Shown: positions 55,848 to 64,000 of the stretch, one piece after another
How the letters are laid out: every line of letters begins with the position of its first letter
Numbering within the stretch: the stretch's first letter is position 1
Source of the DNA: Nitrososphaerota archaeon
Lineage (GTDB): Archaea; Thermoproteota; Nitrososphaeria; Nitrososphaerales; CADDZS01
DNA: 64,000 nt
Assembly: GCA_013288145.1 (NCBI GenBank)
Contig: JABDCJ010000003.1
Span: forward strand, 22,735 to 86,734
Direction: 5' to 3'
Position numbers and translations under genes: made by a program
The notes under the pieces: model-generated
Databases searched by the model: none
What the model was told of the DNA's origin: nothing
The model's input: only the letters and a program-made list of their open reading frames with translations

Positions 55848-56173
55848 GAATCAGAGGATCTTGGAGGACCCCTTTTCTCTCGTGAATTGAATCGACTTGG
55901 TCGCTCTCTGCTTGAAAATGAACGTCGCCCTAACTGTCGTGGCTCTTCTTCTCCTACGTAGAGTTTTGTTCCTGTAATTCTCTCGATTCTATCAGTGAAC
56001 GGCTGGACGGACAAATAGGGAGAACTAACCGGTCCAATCAATTCCATAACCTTGCCACTCCTCCTTCCCTTTTCGTCAACAAGGAGGGCGCCCTCGTGAA
56101 CGGCGGGCAGGCTCGCTTTCAAAATCAATCGGCCACTTCTAGCGAGGTGAAGAACAGTACCTGCTTCTTGCAA
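55817..56173 (-). CDS. gar1: H/ACA RNP protein Gar1-like
   Basis: 118 residues. Beta-barrel VLHLARSGRLILKASLPAV with DEKGRRSGKVMELIGPVSSP, the Gar1 signature, then an Arg/Ser/Gly/Pro tail. Component of pseudouridylation RNPs. TTG start at 56173. Its tail overlaps tfb by 31 bp, the usual gar1-tfb coupling in archaea. Confidence 0.92.
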   Translation of the reverse strand: MQEAGTVLHLARSGRLILKASLPAVHEGALLVDEKGRRSGKVMELIGPVSSPYLSVQPFTDRIERITGTKLYVGEEEPRQLGRRSFSSRERPSRFNSREKRGPPRSSDSCGRGPSRRR

Positions 56174-56258
56174 CGCCGGCCTCCCCGTTTGTTTTAATCT
56201 TTTAAAAGTTGTTTGAGGAAGATCTAGACTCTTGGCGTAAATTACTTGAGCTAACGTC

Positions 56259-56657
56259 TCAACGAGCTAAAATCTTGCGGCCGATCGAAGAGATCGAATC
56301 TGAGAGTGAACTATTGTCAGCGAGATCCGACAGAACGCGCATCATCACAAGTTGCCGGTAAAGATTTTTCTTAACGTCTAACTTGAAATTCTCGAGCAAG
56401 AGTTTTCCTTTTTCTGAGGACACGTATCGCTTTATTCCAGGCTCGCCGGTGGGTACGTGCAAGAGAAGACCATCCTTTTCCATTTCACCGAGCAGGTAAT
56501 AGACGGAGCCAGGGCTGGGCGACCAAAGGTCTTCAGTCATCTTCGGAACATCAGACATAATCTCGACTCCGGTCACCGGTCGCATTGAAGCAAATTTTAG
56601 GATGAGCATCTTCAGTAGCCCTTTTGGAGCAAAGACCTCGCTATCATTTTTCGGCAT
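56259..56657 (-). CDS. PadR-family transcriptional regulator
   Basis: 132 residues. Winged helix MLILKFASMRPVTGVEIMSD and PSPGSVYYLLGEMEKDGLL, then a dimerisation helix. PadR proteins repress stress or efflux genes; the target is unknown. ATG start, divergent from the asparaginase-family gene, 76 bp apart. Confidence 0.88.
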   Translation of the reverse strand: MPKNDSEVFAPKGLLKMLILKFASMRPVTGVEIMSDVPKMTEDLWSPSPGSVYYLLGEMEKDGLLLHVPTGEPGIKRYVSSEKGKLLLENFKLDVKKNLYRQLVMMRVLSDLADNSSLSDSISSIGRKILAR

Positions 56658-56733
56658 GACAAATTCTTTCGTTCGGGCTTCGGCATAAAAACAATAATTA
56701 CCATTCGCAGTCTGGCTGTTGTTTCAACTCTAG

Positions 56734-57759
56734 ATGGAATCGAATTCGCGATTTGGGCTGATCGTTCACGGAGGTGCTGGTTCGCTCCAGCGGGGTTTGA
56801 AGAAGGACATCGATCTGAGAAGGAAAATCCTTCGTAAATCAGCCTCGGAAGGCTACGCAATACTTCGAAAAGGAGGAGCTGCACTCGATGCAGTTGAGGC
56901 GTCAGTAATTGTTCTCGAGGATAGTGGTGTGTTCAATGCAGGCAGGGGCTCATGCACGACGATTGAAGGAAATCTAGAACCGGACGCCGCCGTGATGTTG
57001 GGAGATCTGAGTTGCGGCGCTGTTGCAGGTGCGAGCATGGTGAGAAATCCCATTAAGCTTGCGAGGGCTTGCATGGAGAAAACAGACCATGTTTTCCTTG
57101 CCGGCGCTGAGCCTTTGAGAAAATTTGCAGTCTCGATAGGATTTGAGATTGAGAATCTTCAGCCGACGCCCGCGAGAATCGAGCAATACAAAGAATACTT
57201 GGGAAAGATGAGATCAGGGAAATTGATCGAGTGGCCGAAAAACTCCGCTCTCCTCCCGAGTTATGTTCAGGAAAAAAATTTCGGAGATCTTGACACTATT
57301 GGTTCGGTCGCAATTGATTCCGAAGGCAATGTCTGCGCCGGTGTTTCAACTGGCGGCAGGTTCATGAAACTGCCAGGAAGGGTCGGGGACTCGCCTATTC
57401 CGGGTGCAGGACTTTACGCGGATAACAATTCCGGCGCGGCATGTGCAACCGGTGCAGGAGAGGAAATCATCCGTGTCTCGCTTTGCAAGACAGTTTGCGA
57501 TTTCATGAGGAATGGTCTCGACGCCCAATCAGCTTGCGACGCCTCAATCAGTTTACTGTCAAGACTCCGCGGAATTGGTGTCGGCGGAGTCATTGCGGTC
57601 GATACCAGGGGAGATTTTGGGCTGGCACGTAATACCGAGATGATGCCAGTGTCGATTTGTTTCTCCAATATGGAAAAGCTCCTTGCGGTAGTATTGCCTG
57701 AAGAGTATGGCGCAATAACCGCCCTCAATAAACGTGGCAACCGCAAGCTCAAGATGTAG
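56734..57759 (+). CDS. isoaspartyl peptidase/L-asparaginase (Ntn hydrolase)
   Basis: 341 residues. FGLIVHGGAGSLQRGLKKDI opens the fold, and autocleavage is expected before the Thr of DLDTIGSVAID (about residue 190). AGVSTGGRFMKLPGRVGDSP holds the substrate-binding residues. Removes isoaspartyl residues or asparagine. ATG start. Confidence 0.93.
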   Translation: MESNSRFGLIVHGGAGSLQRGLKKDIDLRRKILRKSASEGYAILRKGGAALDAVEASVIVLEDSGVFNAGRGSCTTIEGNLEPDAAVMLGDLSCGAVAGASMVRNPIKLARACMEKTDHVFLAGAEPLRKFAVSIGFEIENLQPTPARIEQYKEYLGKMRSGKLIEWPKNSALLPSYVQEKNFGDLDTIGSVAIDSEGNVCAGVSTGGRFMKLPGRVGDSPIPGAGLYADNNSGAACATGAGEEIIRVSLCKTVCDFMRNGLDAQSACDASISLLSRLRGIGVGGVIAVDTRGDFGLARNTEMMPVSICFSNMEKLLAVVLPEEYGAITALNKRGNRKLKM

Positions 57760-57770
57760 AGACCTCACTT

Positions 57771-58502
57771 TCAATCCGTCAATTTCTTTCTGAGAATTAT
57801 TATCGCAGCTCCTCCCATCATCGAAAACTCCTTTTTGGATACTTCAAACCCCGCTTCACGAGTTATACGAAAGAACTCCGAAATCGTTGGAAGTCTTTTG
57901 TACGTTTTCGACAATGCTCCGAATTTTAGACCCAATCTACCTGAAGCAAGAAAGGCGATGGCGGGAGCAATCAGGGCCCAGTAAATTGATATGAACCAGC
58001 TTTTCGCCTTGGAGTCTGGCTTTGTAAGATCAACGATGAGGAACCTGCCATCGATCCTCAATAGTTTGTTTATCTCGATCAAGGCTCGCAAAAGCTCTCG
58101 CGCGTCCCTGAGAGAAAATGCTGCCATTGCCGCATCAATCCTTCCTTCTCTGAACGGAAGAGACTCGTACACAGCTAACAGCCCATCCTCGTGCGTCTTG
58201 CTCAACGCAACGCGCATCATTTCGTGAATCGGATCAACCATTACGACGTCTGCCCCGGATTTTTCTCGAAAAAGTCGCGTCATGGTTCCGGTCCCAGATC
58301 CAAGATCAAGGAGGGTGAAATTGGGAGCGTCAAGTTCTGAAATAAGCAGCGAGATTCCTTTCTTTCTCAGCCTAAGGTCGCTGCCAAGCGAGATGTACCT
58401 GTTTGTTTTATCGTAAACCGGTATTATTTGCTCTAACGAAGACTGGACAGAGTCCCAATCCTCTTTGAGTCCGTACTCCGTGGAATTCGTTTCACTTTTC
58501 AA
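57771..58502 (-). CDS. UbiE/MenG-like class I methyltransferase
   Basis: 243 residues. SAM site LLDLGSGTGTMTRLFREKSG and VVMVDPIHEM; then AAFSLRDARELLRALIEINK as in quinone methyltransferases. A C-terminal hydrophobic patch (ISIYWALIAPAIAFLASG) suggests membrane contact. Could methylate a menaquinone-type quinone; not proven. ATG start; 15 bp after the NnrD stop-side neighbour on the same strand. Confidence 0.85.
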   Translation of the reverse strand: MKSETNSTEYGLKEDWDSVQSSLEQIIPVYDKTNRYISLGSDLRLRKKGISLLISELDAPNFTLLDLGSGTGTMTRLFREKSGADVVMVDPIHEMMRVALSKTHEDGLLAVYESLPFREGRIDAAMAAFSLRDARELLRALIEINKLLRIDGRFLIVDLTKPDSKAKSWFISIYWALIAPAIAFLASGRLGLKFGALSKTYKRLPTISEFFRITREAGFEVSKKEFSMMGGAAIIILRKKLTD

Positions 58503-58517
58503 TTCCGCGCTCGTCTT

Positions 58518-59396
58518 TTATTGCAACCTATCAAACGGCATCATTACTCGAGGAATCTGATCGATAATGTCAGTTGCAACAATGTGGAACCCGAGATCTG
58601 AAACAGCTCTCTTTCCCGCAAGACCCACTACATAGGAAGCAGAAGCGGCAATCTCGACAGATTTTAGCTCGGTGCCATTTGCCTGAGCCAAGAGAGCTCC
58701 TATCACGCCCGATAGCGTATCCCCGATACCCCCGCAAGTCATCCCCGGACTACCAGTTTTGTTAACGAAGATTTCCGTACCATCGGAGATCACAGTTTCA
58801 GCTCCCTTTAGGACGATCGTTAATCCAAACTCTTTTGCTTTGTTCGTAACCGATTCGATCTTCTCGGCAAGCGAATTTCCTGCTTCGATTCCAAAGATTC
58901 TTTTAAATTCGCCGGGGTGCGGAGTTGTTACACAACCCTTGTTTTTGATCAAATTATAGACATCTACGTTTTGAGCCTCTGCATCAATCGTTGCCCGCAC
59001 TTTGCGTTCAAGACAGATGTCCCTTACGAGTTTCTTTACGCCTTCTAGATTCTGCCTTCCCAACCCTGGTCCGATAACCAGGCTGTCGATTTCCGGCAAC
59101 CATTTTAGCAATGCGTCTGCAGCGCCAGTCGTGAGTTTTGCATCTGCGACAGGAAAAACAATGATATCGGGGCTGAGGGATCTAACGGGGGTCGCGATCA
59201 ATTTCGGCACAGCGAGATATGCAAGATCCGCGCCAGCCCTCAGACTTGACGTCGAAGCGAAAAATGGAGCACCGTGAAAAAGACGACTCCCGCCGACGAC
59301 GCAAACTACTCCGTTGTCGCCTTTGTGAGAATCATATTTTCTGGGCTGGACAACCTTCCGAAGTAAATCATCAGAAGTTTCAACGTAATCAACCAT
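58518..59396 (-). CDS. nnrD: ATP/ADP-dependent NAD(P)H-hydrate dehydratase
   Basis: 292 residues, ribokinase-like fold. Repairs hydrated NAD(P)H. GVVCVVGGSRLFHGAPFFAS at the N-terminus, LVIGPGLGRQNLEGVKKL, HPGEFKRIF and CGGIGDTLSGVIGALLAQ (catalytic Asp) are all present. The epimerase domain often fused to it is absent. ATG start. Confidence 0.94.
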   Translation of the reverse strand: MVDYVETSDDLLRKVVQPRKYDSHKGDNGVVCVVGGSRLFHGAPFFASTSSLRAGADLAYLAVPKLIATPVRSLSPDIIVFPVADAKLTTGAADALLKWLPEIDSLVIGPGLGRQNLEGVKKLVRDICLERKVRATIDAEAQNVDVYNLIKNKGCVTTPHPGEFKRIFGIEAGNSLAEKIESVTNKAKEFGLTIVLKGAETVISDGTEIFVNKTGSPGMTCGGIGDTLSGVIGALLAQANGTELKSVEIAASASYVVGLAGKRAVSDLGFHIVATDIIDQIPRVMMPFDRLQ

Positions 59397-59442
59397 TTTT
59401 TTCTTTTGCCGGAAAGTAATCGCTTAGAACCAACTATAAAAG

Positions 59443-60474
59443 ATGAAACCGATGATGTTGAAAATGTCGAAGAAATTGCCCAGAGCTTTGAAACCCTCTA
59501 CTAGCAGAAATGCAAAGCCTCGCAAGGAGAATTATCCGCCGGTAAAGGATATCATTGTGGATGAAACTTCAAGCGTCAGCGATATTCTGAACCAGATGAA
59601 ATTATCTGGTGGGTTTCAAGCGAGGTACCTAGCAGAGTCGCTTGATATTCTGGAGGACATGTGCCGCGATCAGAGTTGCAAAAAGTTTCTCTCCTTCCCG
59701 GCAGCAATAATCTCTACTGGCGCGAGGGGCGTAATCAAAGAGCTCGTTAAGAGAAAGCTTTGCGACGTTGTGATAACAACCTGCGGGACTCTAGATCACG
59801 ATCTTGCCCGGAGCTACAAGCCCTATCAGTCAGGCGGAGAATTCACCATGGATGATGCACTTCTTGAGAAAAAAGGGTACCATAGACTAGGCAACGTTCT
59901 GATTTCAACCGAGAACTATGGACCCCTGGTAGAAGAAAAGGTCCAAAAGGTGCTGTCATTGATGTACAAGAATGGGGAAAAAGAACCTTCGACCCAACTG
60001 CTTTGCAAACGTTTGGGTGAGTCAATCCCAGACGAGAATTCGATACTCTACTGGGCTGCTAAAAATGAAATTCCGGTTTTTATTCCGGGAATAACCGATG
60101 GGGCGGTTGGAAGTCAGTGCTGGCTTTTTTACCAGACTCATCGCGACTTTAAGCTCGATCTCCTGAAAGATGAACAGGAAATATCTGACATTGTCTATTC
60201 GACGAAGAAGAGCGGAGCCTTCATGATGGGCGGCGGCATTTCCAAACACCATACTCTTTGGTGGAATCAATTCCGAGGAGGACTGGATTACGCGGTCTAC
60301 ATCACATCTGCTACGGAGCTCGACGGTAGCCTGTCCGGCGCTCAGGTGAGGGAAGCAATCTCATGGGGCAAGGTTTCCGCAAAGGCAAAGCAAGTTACTG
60401 TTTTCGGAGAAGTTACAACATTACTTCCGTTTCTCGTGACTGCTCTAATTCAAAGACTCGGTTCCAAGATTTAG
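59443..60474 (+). CDS. dys: deoxyhypusine synthase
   Basis: 343 residues. Transfers the aminobutyl group of spermidine to a lysine of aIF5A. VVITTCGTLDHDLARSYKPY and GAFMMGGGISKHHTLWWNQF (catalytic Lys) are intact, as is SATELDGSLSGAQVREAISW. ATG at 59443. Its gene is divergent from nnrD. Confidence 0.95.
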   Translation: MKPMMLKMSKKLPRALKPSTSRNAKPRKENYPPVKDIIVDETSSVSDILNQMKLSGGFQARYLAESLDILEDMCRDQSCKKFLSFPAAIISTGARGVIKELVKRKLCDVVITTCGTLDHDLARSYKPYQSGGEFTMDDALLEKKGYHRLGNVLISTENYGPLVEEKVQKVLSLMYKNGEKEPSTQLLCKRLGESIPDENSILYWAAKNEIPVFIPGITDGAVGSQCWLFYQTHRDFKLDLLKDEQEISDIVYSTKKSGAFMMGGGISKHHTLWWNQFRGGLDYAVYITSATELDGSLSGAQVREAISWGKVSAKAKQVTVFGEVTTLLPFLVTALIQRLGSKI

Positions 60475-60484
60475 AGCGGATTGT

Positions 60485-60497
60485 AAAACTTATAACT
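60485..60497 (+). promoter_or_regulatory. TATA-like element upstream of hppA
   Basis: AAAACTTATAACT lies about 95 nt ahead of the hppA ATG, predicting a 5' leader near 70 nt. A GGGGGAT purine run lies shortly before the ATG. Confidence 0.35.
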
Positions 60498-60586
60498 CAT
60501 TTTCCGGGGAAGCCTTCCATTCTGTCACCTAATTTTCATTTTCGACAAGAATTTCATGTATATGTCATTGGGGGATATTTGATAAA

Positions 60587-62725
60587 ATGAGCATTGATTA
60601 CGCAGTCGTTGGTGTAGCCGGAGCTATCTTGGCACTGCTGTACGCCATAGTTCTGTTCGGATTTGTCAGACGCCAGGATCCTGGGACTTCCAGGATGGTC
60701 GAGATTGCAACCGCGGTGAGGCAGGGAGCTGACGCTTTCCTGAACCGGGAATACCGCGTGATAGCCCCGTTTGCCGTAGTAATCGTGATCTTGATCTACA
60801 TTTTCATTGATATCCCTCTTGGTACTAACGGTGCGACTGCAATCGGTTTTGCCATTGGAGCGTCACTTTCAGCGATTGCCGGATACATCGGCATGGCTGT
60901 CACGGTTAGAACCAGCTCACGAACCGCTCAGGCTGCGAAGAAGGGTCTCGGAAACGCGCTCAATCTTGCATTCAGGGGCGGAGGGGTCATGGGCATGGCA
61001 GTGGTGGGTTTTGGTCTTCTTGGAGTTTCGGTTTTCTACTTGGCATTTGAGAAGACAATCACGACAACGCCAATAGTTGTCGCCGGGCTGGGTTTTGGAG
61101 CCTCTTTGATTGCAATGTTCATGAGGGTCTCCGGCGGTATTTACACTAAAGCGGCCGACGTCGGCGCGGACATTGTCGGTAAGACGGAGGCGGGAATCCC
61201 CGAAGACGATCCGAGAAACCCGGCTGTGATTGCAGACAACGTAGGAGATAACGTTGGAGATTGTGCAGGAATGGGCGCTGATGTTTACGAATCGTTTGTC
61301 GTCACCGCAATTGCCGCTATTATTCTAGCAGCGTTGATCGGTTCTCCGGCAAACCTCGCTTCGCTGACCGGATCAAATCAGCTTCTGGTGCTACCGCTGC
61401 TTCTGGGAGTCGCCGGAATTATTGGATCCATTCTTGGAGGTCTGTATATACGCAACTCCATAAAGAAAGATCCTCTCGGCGCCCTAAACGTCACGTTGAT
61501 CATCGGCGCAGTGATTGCGATAATCATTGATTTCGTTTTCATCAATACGCTCTTTGGTTCGAACAGCCTAGGATACTATCTCCTCGCAAGCGCAATTGTA
61601 GGAATTGTTGTCGTCATAGTTATTGAGCGGGTTGCTGATTACTATACTTCGTACAAATATCCGCCGGTCAGAACAATTGCAGAGGCAAGCCAGACCAGCG
61701 CTGCAACAAACTTTCTCGCAGGCTACACTGTGGGATTGCAAAGCACCGCTCCTTCAGCCCTCGTTCTTGTTGTCGCGATTCTTGTTTCATACTATCTTGG
61801 CTACGTCGGTTCAGGGTCAAATGTGCTCATTGGTGTCTACAGTACGGCAATTGCGACAATGTCAATGCTTTCGCTGACCGGTGTGGTGATGTCAATTGAT
61901 GCATTCGGTCCAATCACTGACAATGCAAACGGAATAGTCGAAATGGCCGGCTTGGATGAAAGCGTTCGCGATGTCACCGATGAGCTCGACGCCATTGGAA
62001 ACACTACAAAGGCAACGACAAAGGCTTTCGCGGTAATGTCTGCGGCATTGGCTGCAATTTCGATTTTTGAGGCATTCCAGAATGAAGTGAACAGGCAGAT
62101 CGCGCAGCACAATCTCTTTGCGAAATATGGACTAGCTCAAGGAGCGACGCTGACATTTGTCCTGACCGACCCACTCGTAATTGTCGGTCTTTTCATCGGC
62201 GGATTGTTGCCATTCTTCTTCTCTAGCTTCTTGATCGGCGCTGTTCAAAGAGCAGCGTTCAAAATGGTCAACGAGGTGAGAAGACAGTTCAAGGAAATCC
62301 CCGGAATTATGGAGGGAACTGCAAAGCCGGATTATGCAAAGGCGGTAGATATTAGCACTCAGGCTGCTCTCAAAGAACTTGCTGCTCCGGCGCTTCTAGC
62401 TGTGCTCACTCCTCTGGTAGTCGGGTTTATCCTCGGACCTCTGGCACTTGGCGGTCTGTTGATAGGAAGTGTCGTTTCGGGTGTATTCCTCGCATTCATG
62501 ATGACAAACGGCGGCGCCGCTTGGGACAACGCAAAGAAGTACATAGAGACCGGACAGTACGGGGGAAAGAAGAGCCAAGCTCACACAGCTGCCGTCATGG
62601 GCGACACGGTGGGAGACCCATTCAAGGATACTGCCGGACCGGCGATAAACTCTTTGATCAAAGTGCTCAACACGATTTCGATCGTCTTCGTTTCGGCGAT
62701 TGTAGTCTTTGCCTTGATTGCGTGA
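60587..62725 (+). CDS. hppA: membrane-bound proton-pumping pyrophosphatase, K+-independent type
   Basis: 712 residues, about 16 membrane helices. Couples pyrophosphate hydrolysis to proton export. DVGADIVGKTEAGIPEDDPR and NPAVIADNVGDNVGDCAGMG are the substrate-binding Asp motifs; GDTVGDPFKDTAGPAINSLI the second. The cation determinant reads GNTTKATTK: Lys and Thr at the positions that distinguish K+-independent enzymes from the K+-dependent ones (Ala and Gly). ATG start. Confidence 0.97.
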   Translation: MSIDYAVVGVAGAILALLYAIVLFGFVRRQDPGTSRMVEIATAVRQGADAFLNREYRVIAPFAVVIVILIYIFIDIPLGTNGATAIGFAIGASLSAIAGYIGMAVTVRTSSRTAQAAKKGLGNALNLAFRGGGVMGMAVVGFGLLGVSVFYLAFEKTITTTPIVVAGLGFGASLIAMFMRVSGGIYTKAADVGADIVGKTEAGIPEDDPRNPAVIADNVGDNVGDCAGMGADVYESFVVTAIAAIILAALIGSPANLASLTGSNQLLVLPLLLGVAGIIGSILGGLYIRNSIKKDPLGALNVTLIIGAVIAIIIDFVFINTLFGSNSLGYYLLASAIVGIVVVIVIERVADYYTSYKYPPVRTIAEASQTSAATNFLAGYTVGLQSTAPSALVLVVAILVSYYLGYVGSGSNVLIGVYSTAIATMSMLSLTGVVMSIDAFGPITDNANGIVEMAGLDESVRDVTDELDAIGNTTKATTKAFAVMSAALAAISIFEAFQNEVNRQIAQHNLFAKYGLAQGATLTFVLTDPLVIVGLFIGGLLPFFFSSFLIGAVQRAAFKMVNEVRRQFKEIPGIMEGTAKPDYAKAVDISTQAALKELAAPALLAVLTPLVVGFILGPLALGGLLIGSVVSGVFLAFMMTNGGAAWDNAKKYIETGQYGGKKSQAHTAAVMGDTVGDPFKDTAGPAINSLIKVLNTISIVFVSAIVVFALIA

Positions 62726-62785
62726 TCGCCTCCACTCGAAAACATACAAAAGGAGCTCTTTCGGAATTCAAACTCCTCTGAGCGC

Positions 62786-62893
62786 GGAGGGGTGGCGGAG
62801 TGGTCACGCGTCCGCCTGCAGTTTCACCGTTTAGCGGTCAGCGGATTTCGAGAAAAGGACGCAGATAAGTGGGTTCGATTCCCACCCCCTCCT
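62786..62893 (+). tRNA. tRNA-Cys (GCA) with anticodon-loop intron and probable variable-region intron
   Basis: Acceptor GGAGGGG/CCCCTCC with discriminator T at 62893, the Cys identity base. D-stem GCG/CGC, anticodon stem TCCGC/GCGGA, T-arm GTGGG-TTCGATT-CCCAC. An 18-nt intron (62822-62839) at the canonical 37/38 site leaves loop CTGCAGA, anticodon GCA with U33. The variable region is 23 nt (62846-62868) where Cys tRNAs have 4-5, so a second intron of about 18 nt is inferred there. Its exact ends are not fixed by eye. Confidence 0.8.
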
Positions 62894-63076
62894 TACTTCA
62901 AAGCAAACGAATGTTTGGACTTTGTAAAAGTGATTACCGTCTTAGGATACCTGTCCCCTTGCTCAATAATCGCGCTGATCGAGTAGAAGCAGAAGCACAA
63001 TAGTACAAAGCTTAAACGAACGTTTGCGGGGCTTATTTCAGTGGCGTAAGTAACGGCAAAAAACAAAAAGTGCCCA

Positions 63077-63766
63077 ATGTGTGGGACGATGAACGAGCAG
63101 GCAGCTAAATCCTGCTCCTTCTGCGGTTATCTCTTTGAGGATTATGGCACTGGAACAGTTGGCAGTCCTGTGGTCAAGTCAAGCAATACCTCACCTAGCA
63201 ACACCGATGGGTACAACCCGGCATCTCAACCCCTAGATCAGAATGCTTCTGCTTCGTCATTTCCGGCTGTAACGAGCGGCGGTTCGCCCTACTTCGTCGT
63301 TAGTAAGTCAATTGCATCCTCGCTCCTTCCTGCCCTCGTCTACTTGGTCTTCATAGGATCTATCGGCCTGTATTCCGGGTTCAGCATTTACTCCCTTCTG
63401 CTGGTGGTTTTTTTCATGGTTGTCGCAGTTGTTCCCTCGCTGTTTTCTCCCCGGCGATTTGAATTCTATGATGATTCGATGAAAATCCACAAAACTATCG
63501 GAGGGGATTCTCAAGTTCCGTACTCGGATTTGTCTCTGGTCGATTATCCTGTGAGGGGTAGGAGCCCGCAAATAGTTCTCTCAGTCCCTGGACAGAGAAG
63601 ACCGGTCGTGATCCCCAAAAATCCTACAAACCAACAACTGGGAATCGATCTAAAGCAGTTCTTGACTAACAAACTCAAAAAGACTCCAACGGGTCAGAAT
63701 AGTAGCGGCGACGTCAATTCAAATCAGCAAAGGCCACCGGACGATAATTCCGGCGGTATTTCCTAA
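63077..63766 (+). CDS. zinc-ribbon protein with two membrane helices (PH-like domain)
   Basis: At least 229 residues from ATG at 63077. In frame upstream the sequence reads AKNKKCP, so the full zinc ribbon is KCPMCGT...CSFCGYLF and the ATG splits its first CxxC. No ATG, GTG or TTG lies between the ATG and the upstream TAA at 63047, so the real start is unclear. After a Ser/Asn/Pro linker come two helices (~75-118), then a bPH2-like segment (RRFEFYDDSMKIHKTIGGDS) and a disordered tail. Function unknown. Confidence 0.72.
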   Translation: MCGTMNEQAAKSCSFCGYLFEDYGTGTVGSPVVKSSNTSPSNTDGYNPASQPLDQNASASSFPAVTSGGSPYFVVSKSIASSLLPALVYLVFIGSIGLYSGFSIYSLLLVVFFMVVAVVPSLFSPRRFEFYDDSMKIHKTIGGDSQVPYSDLSLVDYPVRGRSPQIVLSVPGQRRPVVIPKNPTNQQLGIDLKQFLTNKLKKTPTGQNSSGDVNSNQQRPPDDNSGGIS

Positions 63767-64000
63767 GACCTTCTGGTCTTGCTTTTAGCAGAGCTATCTT
63801 CTTTATCATCTACGTTCACAGGATCCGCTCTACTCAAACCTGCTTTCCCATCCTCCGTCCAGCTCGAGACAAAAATTCCAAGAAACATTATGGCTGCTCC
63901 ACCAACCGCAAGGTAGCTTGGCAAAGTCTTTGTCAACAAACTATTGATTGCAATCGAGGCGGCAGGTATTGCAAAAGTCATCGTGGTAATCCTGCCGATC
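63763..64000 (-). CDS. EamA-family transporter, C-terminal end only
   Basis: The frame enters from the right edge (IGRITTMTFAIPAASIAINS) and runs through the last EamA helix (LAVGGAAIMFLGIFVSS) to a charged tail ending KSKTRRS. The N-terminal part lies outside the window. Its stop overlaps the preceding gene's stop by 4 bp. Distinct from the broken EamA gene at 23617. Confidence 0.85.
   Translation of the reverse strand, partial: IGRITTMTFAIPAASIAINSLLTKTLPSYLAVGGAAIMFLGIFVSSWTEDGKAGLSRADPVNVDDKEDSSAKSKTRRS

Overview
The window is archaeal. It encodes a TFB, both TFE subunits, MBF1, alpha-NAC, an Lsm protein, Nop5/fibrillarin, Gar1, an A/V-type ATPase, deoxyhypusine synthase, Trm56, archaeosine TGT and ribosomal proteins P1 and S30e. 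Three tRNA genes carry introns, and many genes start with TTG or GTG. The set (TFE-beta, a TFE/Trm56/MBF1 cluster, a K+-independent H+-PPase, an LLM/F420-type oxidoreductase) fits the Thaumarchaeota (Nitrososphaeria) or a close relative. No ammonia-oxidation gene is present. The metabolic genes (thiolase-like/DUF35 pair, enoyl-CoA hydratase, molybdo-hydroxylase, metXYW) would suit a heterotrophic, non-nitrifying lineage. There is no rRNA here, so the placement is inference.

Layout. 1-3.4 kb: archaeosine transglycosylase (cut by the left edge), Lsm, a tiny zinc ribbon interrupted by TGA, and P1. 3.3-9.9 kb: acyl-CoA and oxidative metabolism plus a family-5 uracil-DNA glycosylase. 10.7-14.5 kb: tRNA-Pro with an intron, then a methionine cluster (metY, metX, metW) behind a duplicated sequence element. 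14.7-25.7 kb: membrane proteins, prenyl synthase, S9 peptidase, an ABC exporter, PhzF, a broken EamA transporter and a bacterial-type Ada. 26.2-31 kb: a winged-helix/ATP-cone/NrdD-like protein that lacks the glycyl-radical loop, then class II ribonucleotide reductase. 31-41.6 kb: PyrB, the V-ATPase genes C and H-F-E-A-B-D, and an interposed block of TFE-alpha, Trm56, MBF1, a PUA protein and NAC. 41.7-44.8 kb: tRNA-Gly with two introns, followed by a decayed segment bounded by a 14-bp repeat of the tRNA 3' end; it holds an SDR gene and gene remnants. 45-48.9 kb: a small zinc finger, an F420-type oxidoreductase, S30e and pyrK-pyrD. 49-56.2 kb: an information-processing cluster (Nop5, fibrillarin, RNase HII, THEP1, Trm1, RlmE, TFE-beta, TFB, Gar1). 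56.2-64 kb: PadR, asparaginase-family hydrolase, methyltransferase, NAD(P)HX dehydratase, deoxyhypusine synthase, H+-PPase, tRNA-Cys with probably two introns, a zinc-ribbon membrane protein, and the end of an EamA transporter.

Most of the window is ordinary core archaeal gene content. The points most worth checking are the NrdD-like protein that looks like a ribonucleotide-reductase-derived regulator beside nrdJ, the zinc-ribbon gene whose fourth cysteine position is a TGA codon, the multi-intron tRNAs, the thiolase-like protein without thiolase catalytic residues, and the tRNA-Gly-flanked decayed segment. Several genes under 60 codons (S30e, a C2HC finger, a 56-residue protein upstream of the glycosylase) were found only by reading the gaps.
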